Source: Firmicutes bacterium ADurb.Bin467 (GTDB taxonomy: Bacteria; Bacillota; Clostridia; Christensenellales; Aristaeellaceae). From it: a stretch of DNA of 22,127 nucleotides. The stretch is taken from the NCBI GenBank assembly GCA_002068815.1, contig MWAC01000025.1, positions 1 through 22,127 of the forward strand, written 5' to 3'. The position numbers and the translations under genes are program-made. Below are positions 7,383-14,776 of the stretch, piece after piece (within the stretch, counting starts at the first letter, position 1; each line of letters opens with the position of its first letter). The notes below the pieces were generated by a model that saw nothing but the letters and a program-made list of their open reading frames with translations, did no database searches and had not been told where the DNA came from.

Positions 7383-8342
7383 ATGAAGAGAGTCCTTGCC
7401 ATCCTCGTTGTTCTCGTTCTCTCGCTGGGCGCGACCGTCGCCCTGGCCGAGAAGAACCCCTACACGGACGAGCTGCGCATCGCGTGGATTCCGACCGCCG
7501 CAACGGAGGCGAACTGCACCGCCTGGGGCAACGGCATCCAGCGCGAGGCCGCCTTCTGGGCCGACGTCGCGATCGACGTCTACGACGGCGAGAAGAACGC
7601 CGACAAGCAGGTGACGCTGATGAACGACTGCATCGCGCAGGAGTACGACGGCATCATCATCCAGACCTACAACAAGGCGACCCTGACGCCCGCGATCGAG
7701 GACGCGGAGGCCGCCGGCATCCCGGTCGTGTGCATCAACATGGCCTCGGAAGCGGTCTGCCACGGGCTCGTGTCGATGACCGACTACGAGGCGGGCGCCG
7801 TGATCGCCAACGAGATCGCGACCGCGCTGAACGGCGAGGGCAACGTCGTCGTCATCCAGGCCACCCCGGGCGCCGCGCGCGGCATCAACCTCGAGGCGGG
7901 CTTCCAGGACGCACTCGCGAACTACCCCGGCATCGTGATCCTCGAGGAGCAGGCCGCCGACTGGAACATGGAGAAGGCCAACACGACGATGGCGAACTTC
8001 CTGACCTCCTATCCGGACCAGATCGACGCGGTGTTCGCGCACAACGACCAGATGGCCGAGGGCGCGGGCATGGCCTGCCAGGCCGCGGGCGTCAAGGACA
8101 TCATCATCTGGGGCGCGAACGGCGAGACGAAGGCGCTGGAGTACATCGAGCAGGGCATCATCACCGGCACCGTCTACACGGACTGCTACGACCAGGGCGC
8201 GACGGCGCTGCGGCTTCTCATGATGTACATCGGAAGCGACATCGACATCTCCGACTGGTCGAAGACGCCGGTCATCAAGATGCCGCCGATCACCGTCACG
8301 AAGGACAACGTCCACACCATCACGGAGGACATGCGCTGGTAA
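7383..8342 (+). CDS. sugar ABC transporter substrate-binding protein (ribose type)
   Basis: 319-residue exported binding protein. A classical signal peptide covers residues 1-22 (MKRVLAILVVLVLSLGATVA-LA, cut before EKNPY), with an AxA site and no lipobox cysteine. The mature part has the periplasmic-binding-protein type 1 fold of RbsB-like proteins: an opening beta strand (ELRIAWIPT), a YDGIIIQTYNKATLTPAIEDA segment, GIPVVCIN, a DYEAGAVIANEI helix, and the hinge-side DAVFAHNDQMAEGAG. It captures the sugar and delivers it to the two permeases encoded next. I start it at 7383 behind AAAGAGG. It is the first gene of the plus-strand operon and is followed by a strong hairpin that may raise its expression over the membrane genes. 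The ligand is not readable; context suggests ascorbate or a related sugar acid or lactone. Confidence 0.93.
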   Translation: MKRVLAILVVLVLSLGATVALAEKNPYTDELRIAWIPTAATEANCTAWGNGIQREAAFWADVAIDVYDGEKNADKQVTLMNDCIAQEYDGIIIQTYNKATLTPAIEDAEAAGIPVVCINMASEAVCHGLVSMTDYEAGAVIANEIATALNGEGNVVVIQATPGAARGINLEAGFQDALANYPGIVILEEQAADWNMEKANTTMANFLTSYPDQIDAVFAHNDQMAEGAGMACQAAGVKDIIIWGANGETKALEYIEQGIITGTVYTDCYDQGATALRLLMMYIGSDIDISDWSKTPVIKMPPITVTKDNVHTITEDMRW

Positions 8343-8355
8343 TTCCGACCTGTCG

Positions 8356-8387
8356 AACAGGGCGGCGGAGAGGTTCGCCGCCCTGTT
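8356..8387 (+). promoter_or_regulatory. intra-operon hairpin after the binding-protein gene
   Basis: A perfect 12-bp stem (8356-8367 with 8376-8387) closes an 8-nt loop. No T-run follows, so it is more likely an mRNA-stabilising or partially terminating element than a full terminator. Such elements after binding-protein genes commonly give more binding protein than permease. Confidence 0.7.
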
Positions 8388-8422
8388 GAGCCGTCGGGGG
8401 GACTGCGGGGAGGAGGACTGTT

Positions 8423-9442
8423 GTGAGACAGGAGACGCTCAGAAGATTCATTTCATTCGGTCTGCTGGTTTTGCTTCTGCTGGTATTCGGCCTTACGTCG
8501 AGCAAGTTCTTCACGCCCGCGAACATCTACAACATGCTCAGGGAGTGTTCGCTCGTCGGGATACTCGCGATCGGCGTCACGCTCATCATCATCACCGGCG
8601 GCAACGACCTGTCGGTCGGCGCGCTGATGGGGCTCAACTGCATCGTCATCGCGCATTTTCTGCACTACTTCCCCGGCATGGGTCTCGCGCCGATCCTCCT
8701 GATCGCGTTCGCGACGGCGATGCTGGGCGGCGCGTTCAACGGGTTCTGCGTGTCGATCCTTCGGATTCCGGACTTCATCGCGACGCTCTCGACGAAGTTC
8801 GTGTTCGTGGGGCTGATGTACGTGTTCGCGATCCACGACCGCTACGGCGGGCTGACGACCGAATCGATCAAGGACCCGGTGATCAAGTGGTTCGGCGGCA
8901 AGATCGGCTCCGGCCCGCTCGACGGGCTCTACTACTGCACGATCGCGTTCTTCGCGCTCGCGGCCGTCGCGCAGTTCGTCCTGAAGCGCACGCGCCTCGG
9001 AACCAGCCTCTACGCGATCGGCGCGAACCGCAACTCCGCCGAAATCTCCGGCATCAGCTTCGTCCGGACGAAGTTCGCGGCGTTTCTGATCTCCGGGTTC
9101 TGCACGTTCGTCGCGGCGCTGTTCTTCATCGGAAAGACGCGCACGGCCGAGGCGGGCGGCGGCGTCGGCTACGAGTTCCGGGCGATCTCGGCGACGGTCA
9201 TCGGCGGCTGCGCGTTCTCCGGCGGGCGCGGCGACATCGTGGGCACGGTGATCGGCGTGCTGTTCATGCGGGTTCTGGAAAACGGCATCCTGAAATTCGG
9301 CTTCCCGACGGAGACGCAGCAGCTTCTCACGGGCGTCGTCATCGTGCTGATGCTGATCTTCGACGCCTTCTACAACGAGTTCATGACCGAACGCTCCCGC
9401 AGGCGAGGCGCGATGGCGCGGGAAATGGCGGTGATCAAATGA
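8423..9442 (+). CDS. sugar ABC transporter permease, RbsC family (first of two)
   Basis: 339-residue polytopic membrane protein of the branched-chain/ribose permease family. The first membrane helix is at about 10-25, then the conserved GVTLIIITGGNDLSVGALMGL stretch, several further hydrophobic helices, and a C-terminal domain with LYAIGANRNSAEISGI (the probable cytoplasmic coupling region that contacts the ATPase), AISATVIGGCAFSGGRG and GTVIGVLFMRVLENGI. The start is GTG, supported by GGGGAGGAGG just upstream; no ATG is better placed. Its stop overlaps the ATG of the ATPase gene (ATGA), indicating translational coupling. A second, different permease follows the ATPase, so the channel is likely a heterodimer. 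Confidence 0.93.
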   Translation: MRQETLRRFISFGLLVLLLLVFGLTSSKFFTPANIYNMLRECSLVGILAIGVTLIIITGGNDLSVGALMGLNCIVIAHFLHYFPGMGLAPILLIAFATAMLGGAFNGFCVSILRIPDFIATLSTKFVFVGLMYVFAIHDRYGGLTTESIKDPVIKWFGGKIGSGPLDGLYYCTIAFFALAAVAQFVLKRTRLGTSLYAIGANRNSAEISGISFVRTKFAAFLISGFCTFVAALFFIGKTRTAEAGGGVGYEFRAISATVIGGCAFSGGRGDIVGTVIGVLFMRVLENGILKFGFPTETQQLLTGVVIVLMLIFDAFYNEFMTERSRRRGAMAREMAVIK

Positions 9443-10938
9443 TCGTCGAGATGAAGGGCATCGAGAAGGTATTCTCGCACGTGCACGCGCTCAAGGGCGT
9501 CGATTTCAGCGTGCGCCGCGGCGAGGTGCACGCGCTGCTCGGCGAAAACGGCGCGGGCAAATCGACCTTGATCAAGGTGCTGACCGGCGTCTACCCGAAG
9601 GACGGCGGCGAGATCGTCTTCGACGGAAAACCGGTCGAGATCGAGTCGCGCGACGACGCGTTCAAACTCGGCATCGCGGTCATCTTCCAGGAATTCTCGC
9701 TGATCCCGACGCTGTCGGTCACGCAGAACATCCTCTTGGGCAAGGAGAAGCAGAAGTTCGGCGTGCTCCGGAAGAAGGCGATGCGCAAGGAGGTCGCGGA
9801 GCTCATCGAGCGGTTCGACTTCCCGCTGAACCCGGACGACATCATCGAGACGCTGTCCGTCGCGCAGAAGCAGATGGTCGAAATCCTCAAGGCGCTCTCG
9901 ACGAACGCGCGGCTGATCGTCATGGACGAGCCGACCGCGTCCCTGAGCGCGAAGGAGAGCGAGATGCTCTACAGGATCATCGCGCAGCTGCGCGACCGCG
10001 GCGTGTCGATCATCTACATCTCGCACCGGCTCGAGGAGGTGTTCGCGCTCTCCGACCGCATCACGGTGCTGCGCGACGGCCACCTCGTCGGCGTGATCGA
10101 GCACGACGACATCGTGCCGGACAAGGTCGTCAACATGATGATCGGCAAGGAGCTGAGCGACGCGACCGCCTCTCGGAACCTGAGCGTCTCTTCCGCGCGC
10201 ACGGTGCTCGAGGTCAAAAACCTCTCGAGCCTCGGAAAATACGAGAACGTCTCGTTCGAGGTCAAGGCGGGCGAGGTCGTCGTGCTGACGGGGCTCGTGG
10301 GCTCCGGGCGCACGGAGGTGCTGCGCAGCATCTTCAGCGCCGACCGCTACGACTCCGGCGAGATTCTCTTCGAGGGCAAAAAGCTTCCGAAGAGCACCGC
10401 GAAGGTGATCGACAGGGGCTTCGGGCTGATCCCGGAGGACCGCCGCACGCAGGGCTTCGTGCCGCTTCTGTCGGTCGAAAAGAACGTCGCGAGCACGAAC
10501 TACGACACCTTGAGCAAGCACGGGTTCGTGCTGCGCCGCAGGGAGAGGGAGCTCGGCCAGAGGGCGGTCAAGATCGTCGACCTTAGGCCCGCGAACCCGG
10601 CCGTGCCGGTCGGCAACCTCTCCGGCGGAAACCAGCAGAAGGCCGTGCTCGCGAAGTGGCTCACGCGCGATCTGAAGGTGATTCTGGTCGACGAGCCGAC
10701 GGTCGGCATCGACATCGGCGCGAAGGACGAGATCTACAACTTCATCGAGGGGCTCGCGAAAGAGGGCGTCGCGGTGCTGCTCGTCAGCTCCGACATCGCC
10801 GAGGTGCTGCGCGTCGCGCACCGCATCATCGTCATGAAGGAAGGCCGCATCATACACGAGTTCCACGAGGGCGTCGCGACGCAGGCGGACATCTTGCTCG
10901 CCGCCTCCGGCATACGCGCCGAGAGAAAGGAGGCGTGA
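9439..10938 (+). CDS. sugar ABC transporter ATP-binding protein, two ATPase domains (RbsA type)
   Basis: 499-residue fused ATPase that powers import. Domain 1 has Walker A GENGAGKST at 35-43, the signature LSVAQKQ at 139-145 and Walker B LIVMDEP with Asp163. Domain 2, from about residue 255, has a degenerate Walker A (GLVGSGRTEV), an intact signature LSGGNQQK, and Walker B VILVDEPTVGIDIG. The altered second P-loop and the degenerate first signature are normal for the ribose/galactose/xylose class. The ATG at 9439 overlaps the upstream permease stop by 4 bp. The open frame extends far upstream of this point, but that part lies out of frame within the permease gene and is not real. Confidence 0.95.
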   Translation: MIVEMKGIEKVFSHVHALKGVDFSVRRGEVHALLGENGAGKSTLIKVLTGVYPKDGGEIVFDGKPVEIESRDDAFKLGIAVIFQEFSLIPTLSVTQNILLGKEKQKFGVLRKKAMRKEVAELIERFDFPLNPDDIIETLSVAQKQMVEILKALSTNARLIVMDEPTASLSAKESEMLYRIIAQLRDRGVSIIYISHRLEEVFALSDRITVLRDGHLVGVIEHDDIVPDKVVNMMIGKELSDATASRNLSVSSARTVLEVKNLSSLGKYENVSFEVKAGEVVVLTGLVGSGRTEVLRSIFSADRYDSGEILFEGKKLPKSTAKVIDRGFGLIPEDRRTQGFVPLLSVEKNVASTNYDTLSKHGFVLRRRERELGQRAVKIVDLRPANPAVPVGNLSGGNQQKAVLAKWLTRDLKVILVDEPTVGIDIGAKDEIYNFIEGLAKEGVAVLLVSSDIAEVLRVAHRIIVMKEGRIIHEFHEGVATQADILLAASGIRAERKEA

Positions 10939-10941
10939 ACC

Positions 10942-11976
10942 ATGCAGAAGAAATGGCTTGCGCGCCTGTACAAGAACAGGCAACTGGTGATACTCGTCCT
11001 CCTGTGCCTCGTGTTCGCGGTGCTTTTGCCCCGGAAATTCCTGACGATCGGCAACTTCCGGAACATCCTCTACGCGATCTCCCTGCAGGGCATCATGATC
11101 TGCGGCGCGACGTTCCCGGTGCTGCTCGCCGGCATCGACCGCACCGTCTCCGGCTCGGCCGCGCTCGCGGGCGCGGTGTGCTGCACGACGATCGTCAGCC
11201 ACGGCTTCTCGACCGGGGGGACGCTCTTGGGCGTCTTGTTGGGCATCGGCGTGGGGCTGCTCTCCGGCGTGTTCCACGGGCTGGTGCTGAGCCGCTTCAA
11301 CATCCCCGCGTTTTTGCTGACGCTCGCGACCTCGGAGATACTCTACGGCCTCGTGCAGACCGTGACCGGCAACCAGCTGATCAACGTGATGAACGCGAAG
11401 CTGTTCAACCTCGTCGGGAGCTCGCGGATACTCGGCGTGCCGGTACCGGTGTACATTTTGCTCGCGTGCTTTTTGTTCACCTACGTCATGCTCAACCACA
11501 CCGTCTACGGCAGGCACCTCTACTGCGTCGGCGGAAACCGCGAGGCGGCGAAGCTCTCGGGCATCAACGTCCGCAAGATCATCATCGTCGCCTACATCGT
11601 CTCCGGCGTCATGGGCGCGCTGTCCGGCCTCGTGCTCTCGAGCATGAACCAGCAGGCATCCGCGAGCCAGGCGAAGGGGTATGAAAACGACGTGCTCGCC
11701 GCGATCGTCGTCGGCGGCGTATCGCTGCGCGGCGGCGCGGGCACGATACAGGGCGCGATGTTCGGCGCGCTTCTGATCGGCATTTTGACGAACGGGCTGC
11801 AGCTTCTGGGCGTCGCGTCTGTGTACCACGACCTGATCAAGGGCCTGATCATCATCGCCGCGGTCGCCGTCGACATGTACTCGAGCCACAAGATGAGCGG
11901 CCTCAAGCGCGGCTCGGCGCTCAGGCGCATGTTCCGGAGGCACCGGCACGAATCGCAACTGAAGGCGGGAGCATAG
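10942..11976 (+). CDS. sugar ABC transporter permease, RbsC family (second of two)
   Basis: 344-residue multi-helix permease of the same family as the first but clearly different in sequence. Hydrophobic helices begin at about residue 16 (QLVILVLLCLVFAVLLP). The conserved region reads GATFPVLLAGIDRTVSGSAA, the probable coupling segment is LYCVGGNREAAKLSGI, and near the C-terminus are AIVVGGVSLRGGAGT and GALLIGILTNGLQLL. The start follows AAAGGAGG with 8-nt spacing, three bases after the ATPase stop. The C-terminal tail is short and basic (residues about 315-344). With the first permease it most likely forms a heterodimeric channel. The ulaE-like gene begins 11 bp downstream. Confidence 0.93.
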   Translation: MQKKWLARLYKNRQLVILVLLCLVFAVLLPRKFLTIGNFRNILYAISLQGIMICGATFPVLLAGIDRTVSGSAALAGAVCCTTIVSHGFSTGGTLLGVLLGIGVGLLSGVFHGLVLSRFNIPAFLLTLATSEILYGLVQTVTGNQLINVMNAKLFNLVGSSRILGVPVPVYILLACFLFTYVMLNHTVYGRHLYCVGGNREAAKLSGINVRKIIIVAYIVSGVMGALSGLVLSSMNQQASASQAKGYENDVLAAIVVGGVSLRGGAGTIQGAMFGALLIGILTNGLQLLGVASVYHDLIKGLIIIAAVAVDMYSSHKMSGLKRGSALRRMFRRHRHESQLKAGA

Positions 11977-11987
11977 GAGGGCGGCCG

Positions 11988-12830
11988 ATGGATTGCTACC
12001 GGCTGGGGCTCTACGAGAAGGCGATGCCCGCGGGCCTCGGCCCGGAGACTTGGTTCCGGGCGGCGCGCGAGGCGGGATTCGACTTTCTGGAGATCAGCAT
12101 AGACGAGACGGACGGGCGGCTTGCGCGGCTCGACTGGAACTTGGCCGCGCGCGACGGGCTTTCGAAGGCGATGCGCGCGGAGGGCGTGCCTGTCTCGACG
12201 ATGTGCCTGAGCGGCCATAGAAGGTATCCGCTCGGGAGCAGGTCGCCCGAGGTCCGGAAGAAATCGATGGAGATCCTGCGCAAGGCGGTGGTGTTCGCCG
12301 AGGACCTGGGCATACGCCTGATACAGCTCGCGGGCTACGACGTCTACTACGAGGACGGCGGCGCGGACACGCGCAAATGGTTTCAGGAAAACCTCGCCGA
12401 GGGCGTCCGCTTCGCCGCCGCGCACGCGGTGCAGCTGGGCTTCGAGACGATGGAGACGCCGTTCATGGACACAGTCTCGAAGGCGATGGCCTTCGTGCGC
12501 GAGATCGACAGCCCGTACCTCGGCGTCTACCCCGACCTCGGCAACCTGACGAACGCCTGCCGCATCTACGGCACGCGCGTCGAGGACGAACTCGAGTGTG
12601 CCCGGGGACATTTCCTCGCGATGCACATAAAGGAGACCGAGGAGGGCAAGTACCGCGACATGCGCTTCGGGACCGGGAAGGTCGACTTCGCCGCGGGCAT
12701 CCGGAAGGCGCTCGCGATGGGCGTGCGGCTGTTTGTCGCCGAGTGCTGGCACGACGGTGCGGAGGATTGGCGCAATTCGCTTCAGGAGGTCAACCGCTTC
12801 GTCCGCGGGATGTTCGAAAAAGCCGAATGA
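11988..12830 (+). CDS. ulaE: L-xylulose-5-phosphate 3-epimerase (UlaE/SgbU family)
   Basis: 280-residue TIM-barrel enzyme of the xylose isomerase-like fold. It resembles E. coli UlaE over its whole length: LGLYEKAMPAG, DETDGRLARLDW, STMCLSGHRRYPLGS, IRLIQLAGYDVYYED, YPDLGNL, and MHIKETEEGKY. Likely metal ligands are Glu153, Asp183, His213 and Glu252 by alignment to the family pattern. UlaE converts L-xylulose-5-phosphate to L-ribulose-5-phosphate in ascorbate catabolism. Here it closes the ABC operon, starting 11 bp after the second permease behind AGGAGG, and is followed by a rho-independent terminator. Its partner enzyme UlaG is in the divergent operon, so the two are probably co-regulated. 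A closely related 3-epimerase acting on another ketose phosphate is the main alternative. Confidence 0.92.
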   Translation: MDCYRLGLYEKAMPAGLGPETWFRAAREAGFDFLEISIDETDGRLARLDWNLAARDGLSKAMRAEGVPVSTMCLSGHRRYPLGSRSPEVRKKSMEILRKAVVFAEDLGIRLIQLAGYDVYYEDGGADTRKWFQENLAEGVRFAAAHAVQLGFETMETPFMDTVSKAMAFVREIDSPYLGVYPDLGNLTNACRIYGTRVEDELECARGHFLAMHIKETEEGKYRDMRFGTGKVDFAAGIRKALAMGVRLFVAECWHDGAEDWRNSLQEVNRFVRGMFEKAE

Positions 12831-12837
12831 CGGACCG

Positions 12838-12869
12838 CCGGCCCGGGAAAAATCCCGGGCCGGTTTTTT
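12838..12869 (+). terminator. rho-independent terminator of the ABC-ulaE operon
   Basis: An 11-bp perfect GC-rich stem (12838-12848 with 12853-12863), an AAAA loop and six Ts (12864-12869). It lies between convergent genes, eight bases after the ulaE stop. On the minus strand no T-run follows the stem, so it mainly serves the plus strand. Confidence 0.93.
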
Positions 12870-14047
12870 CAGAGCATGAACAGCTCTTTTTTGTAATTCG
12901 TCATGCTGTCCGCGCCGGTCCTTCCGACGCGGACGCTGTCCTCGATGCGGAAGCCGCGCTTCGTCTCGCTGTTCCCCATGAAGATATCGACGCAGTAGGT
13001 CATGTTCTCGCAGAGCGCATACGCCGAGTTGCTCTCGATCCACGGCGGCTCGCCCTCCATCAGCCCCGTCGCGTGGCACGGGCCGTACAGGAGCCAGTTC
13101 CGGTGGCCGTTCCCGTCCATGCAATCGTAGTACGCCTTCGCGACGTTTCCGGCGCTGTTTCCCGCGAAGAGCTGCCCGCAGATCGCCTCGTGCGCCTCGT
13201 AGCCGGCCCTGACCGCGTCGACGAGGTACTTCTCCGGCTTCCCGAAGAACATCGGCCGCCCGATCGAGGACGCGTAGCCCTCGTAGCGCGCGCCGATCTG
13301 CAGCATCACGAAGTCGTCCTTCTCAATGGCCTTGTGCCGCGCGCGCGAGATCGCCTGATTCCCGCCCGCGCCGGCCAGGAACCACATCGGGTACGCCTCG
13401 TTCTCCGCGCCGGCCTCGTACATGGCGGCGGAGGCGAGCCCGCGCACCTGCAGCTCGGTCATGCCGGGGCGGATGTGCGCAAGCGTGTAGTCGAACGCCT
13501 TCGCCGTCAGCATGCCCGCATGGCGCATGCAGGCGATCTCGTTCTCGCTCTTGACCATGCGCAGCTCCATCAAGAGCTCGTCGCCGCGCACGATCTCGAC
13601 GTCGCCGAAGCCCTTCAAAGCGCCTTCGATCTCTATGAACGCCGCGTGCGGGATGAGGTTGTAGCCCGCGATCGCGAAGCGTTTGTAGCTCCTCCCCCCG
13701 TCGAGCGCGCCCAGCACGTCCCGGACGGTCTCGAGCTTCTCGCCGGGGTACTCGGGATTCGACGACTCGCGGAACGCCGCGAGCCTTCGGATGTCCGGGA
13801 TGCGCGAGCGGTCGGCGGCGAACGCGTAGCTCTCCGGGCCGATCAGAAGCACCGGGTCGCCCTCCTGCGCGAGGAGCACTCCGCAGGTCTCGAACGACGG
13901 CCAGTAGTCCGACAGGTAGCGCGCGAACTGCGGCTCGGCCTCGTTGCCGAAGGCGAGCAGCGCGTCGACGTCCCGCGCGCGCATCAGCGCCTGCGCGCTC
14001 TTCGCGCGCTCGACGAACTCGGAATCGGGGATGCGCGGTCTCTCCAT
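12869..14047 (-). CDS. M24-family (creatinase/aminopeptidase P-like) protein with altered metal ligands
   Basis: 392 residues. The N-terminal creatinase-like domain covers about 1-155 and the C-terminal pita-bread domain about 160-380. Family features include MVKSENEIACMRHAG, RPGMTELQVRGL, GNQAISRARHK and the closing RGFRIEDSVRV. The metal-binding set of M24 peptidases (Asp, Asp, His, Glu, Glu) appears here as Gln250, Ser261, His325, Asp354 and Glu369, so the first two Asp ligands are lost. Metal-independent M24 hydrolases such as creatinase are known, so a C-N hydrolase acting on a small molecule is more likely than a proline peptidase. The start at 14047 follows GGGAGGG; a longer frame to 14086 overlaps the promoter. 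It is transcribed divergently from the GNAT gene. Confidence 0.85.
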   Translation of the reverse strand: MERPRIPDSEFVERAKSAQALMRARDVDALLAFGNEAEPQFARYLSDYWPSFETCGVLLAQEGDPVLLIGPESYAFAADRSRIPDIRRLAAFRESSNPEYPGEKLETVRDVLGALDGGRSYKRFAIAGYNLIPHAAFIEIEGALKGFGDVEIVRGDELLMELRMVKSENEIACMRHAGMLTAKAFDYTLAHIRPGMTELQVRGLASAAMYEAGAENEAYPMWFLAGAGGNQAISRARHKAIEKDDFVMLQIGARYEGYASSIGRPMFFGKPEKYLVDAVRAGYEAHEAICGQLFAGNSAGNVAKAYYDCMDGNGHRNWLLYGPCHATGLMEGEPPWIESNSAYALCENMTYCVDIFMGNSETKRGFRIEDSVRVGRTGADSMTNYKKELFML

Positions 14048-14076
14048 GTTGCCCTCCCGTTTTGCACTTTTTTTCC

Positions 14077-14105
14077 AGCATAGCAACCCAAACCGGGTTT
14101 GTCAA
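14077..14105 (-). promoter_or_regulatory. promoter for the M24-family gene
   Basis: On the minus strand, a perfect TTGACA (14105-14100), a 17-nt spacer and TATGCT (14082-14077). The start would be near 14070, leaving a leader of about 23 nt that carries GGGAGGG. Confidence 0.75.
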
Positions 14106-14108
14106 CCC

Positions 14109-14137
14109 TTGACGCCGTTCCCCGTCGACGCTACAAT
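14109..14137 (+). promoter_or_regulatory. promoter for the GNAT gene
   Basis: TTGACG (14109-14114), a 17-nt spacer and TACAAT (14132-14137), five of six at each box. Its -35 box lies three bases from the -35 box of the divergent M24 promoter. Confidence 0.78.
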
Positions 14138-14167
14138 GGATGGGAAAAGAATGTTCGGAGGGATCGC

Positions 14168-14614
14168 ATGCGGATCATTCAAGTGGAGGAACGGGACAAG
14201 CGCGGATACATGGACCTGCTGCTGCTCGCGGACGAGCAGGAGAACATGATCGAGAAGTACCTTTACCGGGGTGAGATGTTCGCGCTGTACGACGACGACC
14301 TGCGCGCAATCGCGGTCGTCACGGACGAGGGGGGCGGCGATTTCGAGATCAAGAACATCGCGACCGTGCCCGCGTACCAGCGGATGGGGTACGGGAAGGC
14401 GCTGATCGAGCACATCGTCCGGCAACATCGCGAATCCGGAAGGACCCTCTACGTCGGAACCGGCGACAGCCCGCTGACGCTCGGGTTTTACGGCCGCTGC
14501 GGGTTCGTCCACTCGCACACCGTCAAGAACTTCTTCGTCGACAACTACGACCGGCCGATCGTCGAGGACGGAAAGCAGCTGGTCGATATGATCTATCTCA
14601 AGAGGGAGCTCTGA
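14168..14614 (+). CDS. GNAT-family N-acetyltransferase
   Basis: 148-residue single-domain acetyltransferase. The acetyl-CoA pyrophosphate-binding motif is QRMGYGKAL at 71-79, preceded by the core strand IKNIATVPAY and followed by a long helix. The later segment LGFYGRCGFV at about 105-114 is the typical motif B. The start at 14168 has GGAGGG with suitable spacing, and the longer frame upstream would run through the promoter. The acceptor is unknown: small amines, antibiotics and protein N-termini all occur in this family. The gene has its own promoter and appears monocistronic. No T-rich terminator is visible after it. Confidence 0.9.
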   Translation: MRIIQVEERDKRGYMDLLLLADEQENMIEKYLYRGEMFALYDDDLRAIAVVTDEGGGDFEIKNIATVPAYQRMGYGKALIEHIVRQHRESGRTLYVGTGDSPLTLGFYGRCGFVHSHTVKNFFVDNYDRPIVEDGKQLVDMIYLKREL

Positions 14615-14675
14615 ATCCGGGGGCGGGCGAGTCGCTGCGGCGGCAGGCGTATACTCATCATATGATATTATGAAT

Positions 14676-14690
14676 AAACTGTTACAGTTT
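14676..14690. promoter_or_regulatory. 15-bp palindrome, candidate operator of the GntR/FadR regulator
   Basis: AAACTGTTACAGTTT has perfect 7-bp arms around a single central base. It lies 11 bp upstream of the -35 box of the regulator's own promoter. A 10-bp perfect palindrome, ATCATATGAT, lies at 14657-14666 just before it. I found no second copy ahead of the M20 gene. Confidence 0.5.
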
Positions 14691-14701
14691 GCCGTATCCC
14701 C

Positions 14702-14731
14702 TTGACAGGGTGCGGGGCGGCGCAATATACT
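14702..14731 (+). promoter_or_regulatory. strong promoter for the GntR/FadR regulator
   Basis: A perfect TTGACA (14702-14707), an 18-nt spacer and TATACT (14726-14731), five of six. The start near 14738 leaves a leader of about 39 nt before the ATG at 14777. Confidence 0.8.
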
Positions 14732-14776
14732 CTTAACGTAAATCAAGGCCCCGGTTGCGGCAAGGCAGGTGCGCTC

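Noticed and set aside
8386..9438. Upstream extension of the first importer's ATPase frame, which would make an 850-residue fusion.
   Set aside because: This stretch is out of frame within the permease gene; the real ATPase starts at the ATG at 9439, which overlaps the permease stop.
14702..14776. N-terminal extension of the GntR regulator from a TTG at 14702.
   Set aside because: That TTG is the first triplet of the TTGACA -35 box, and the extension has no resemblance to the family.
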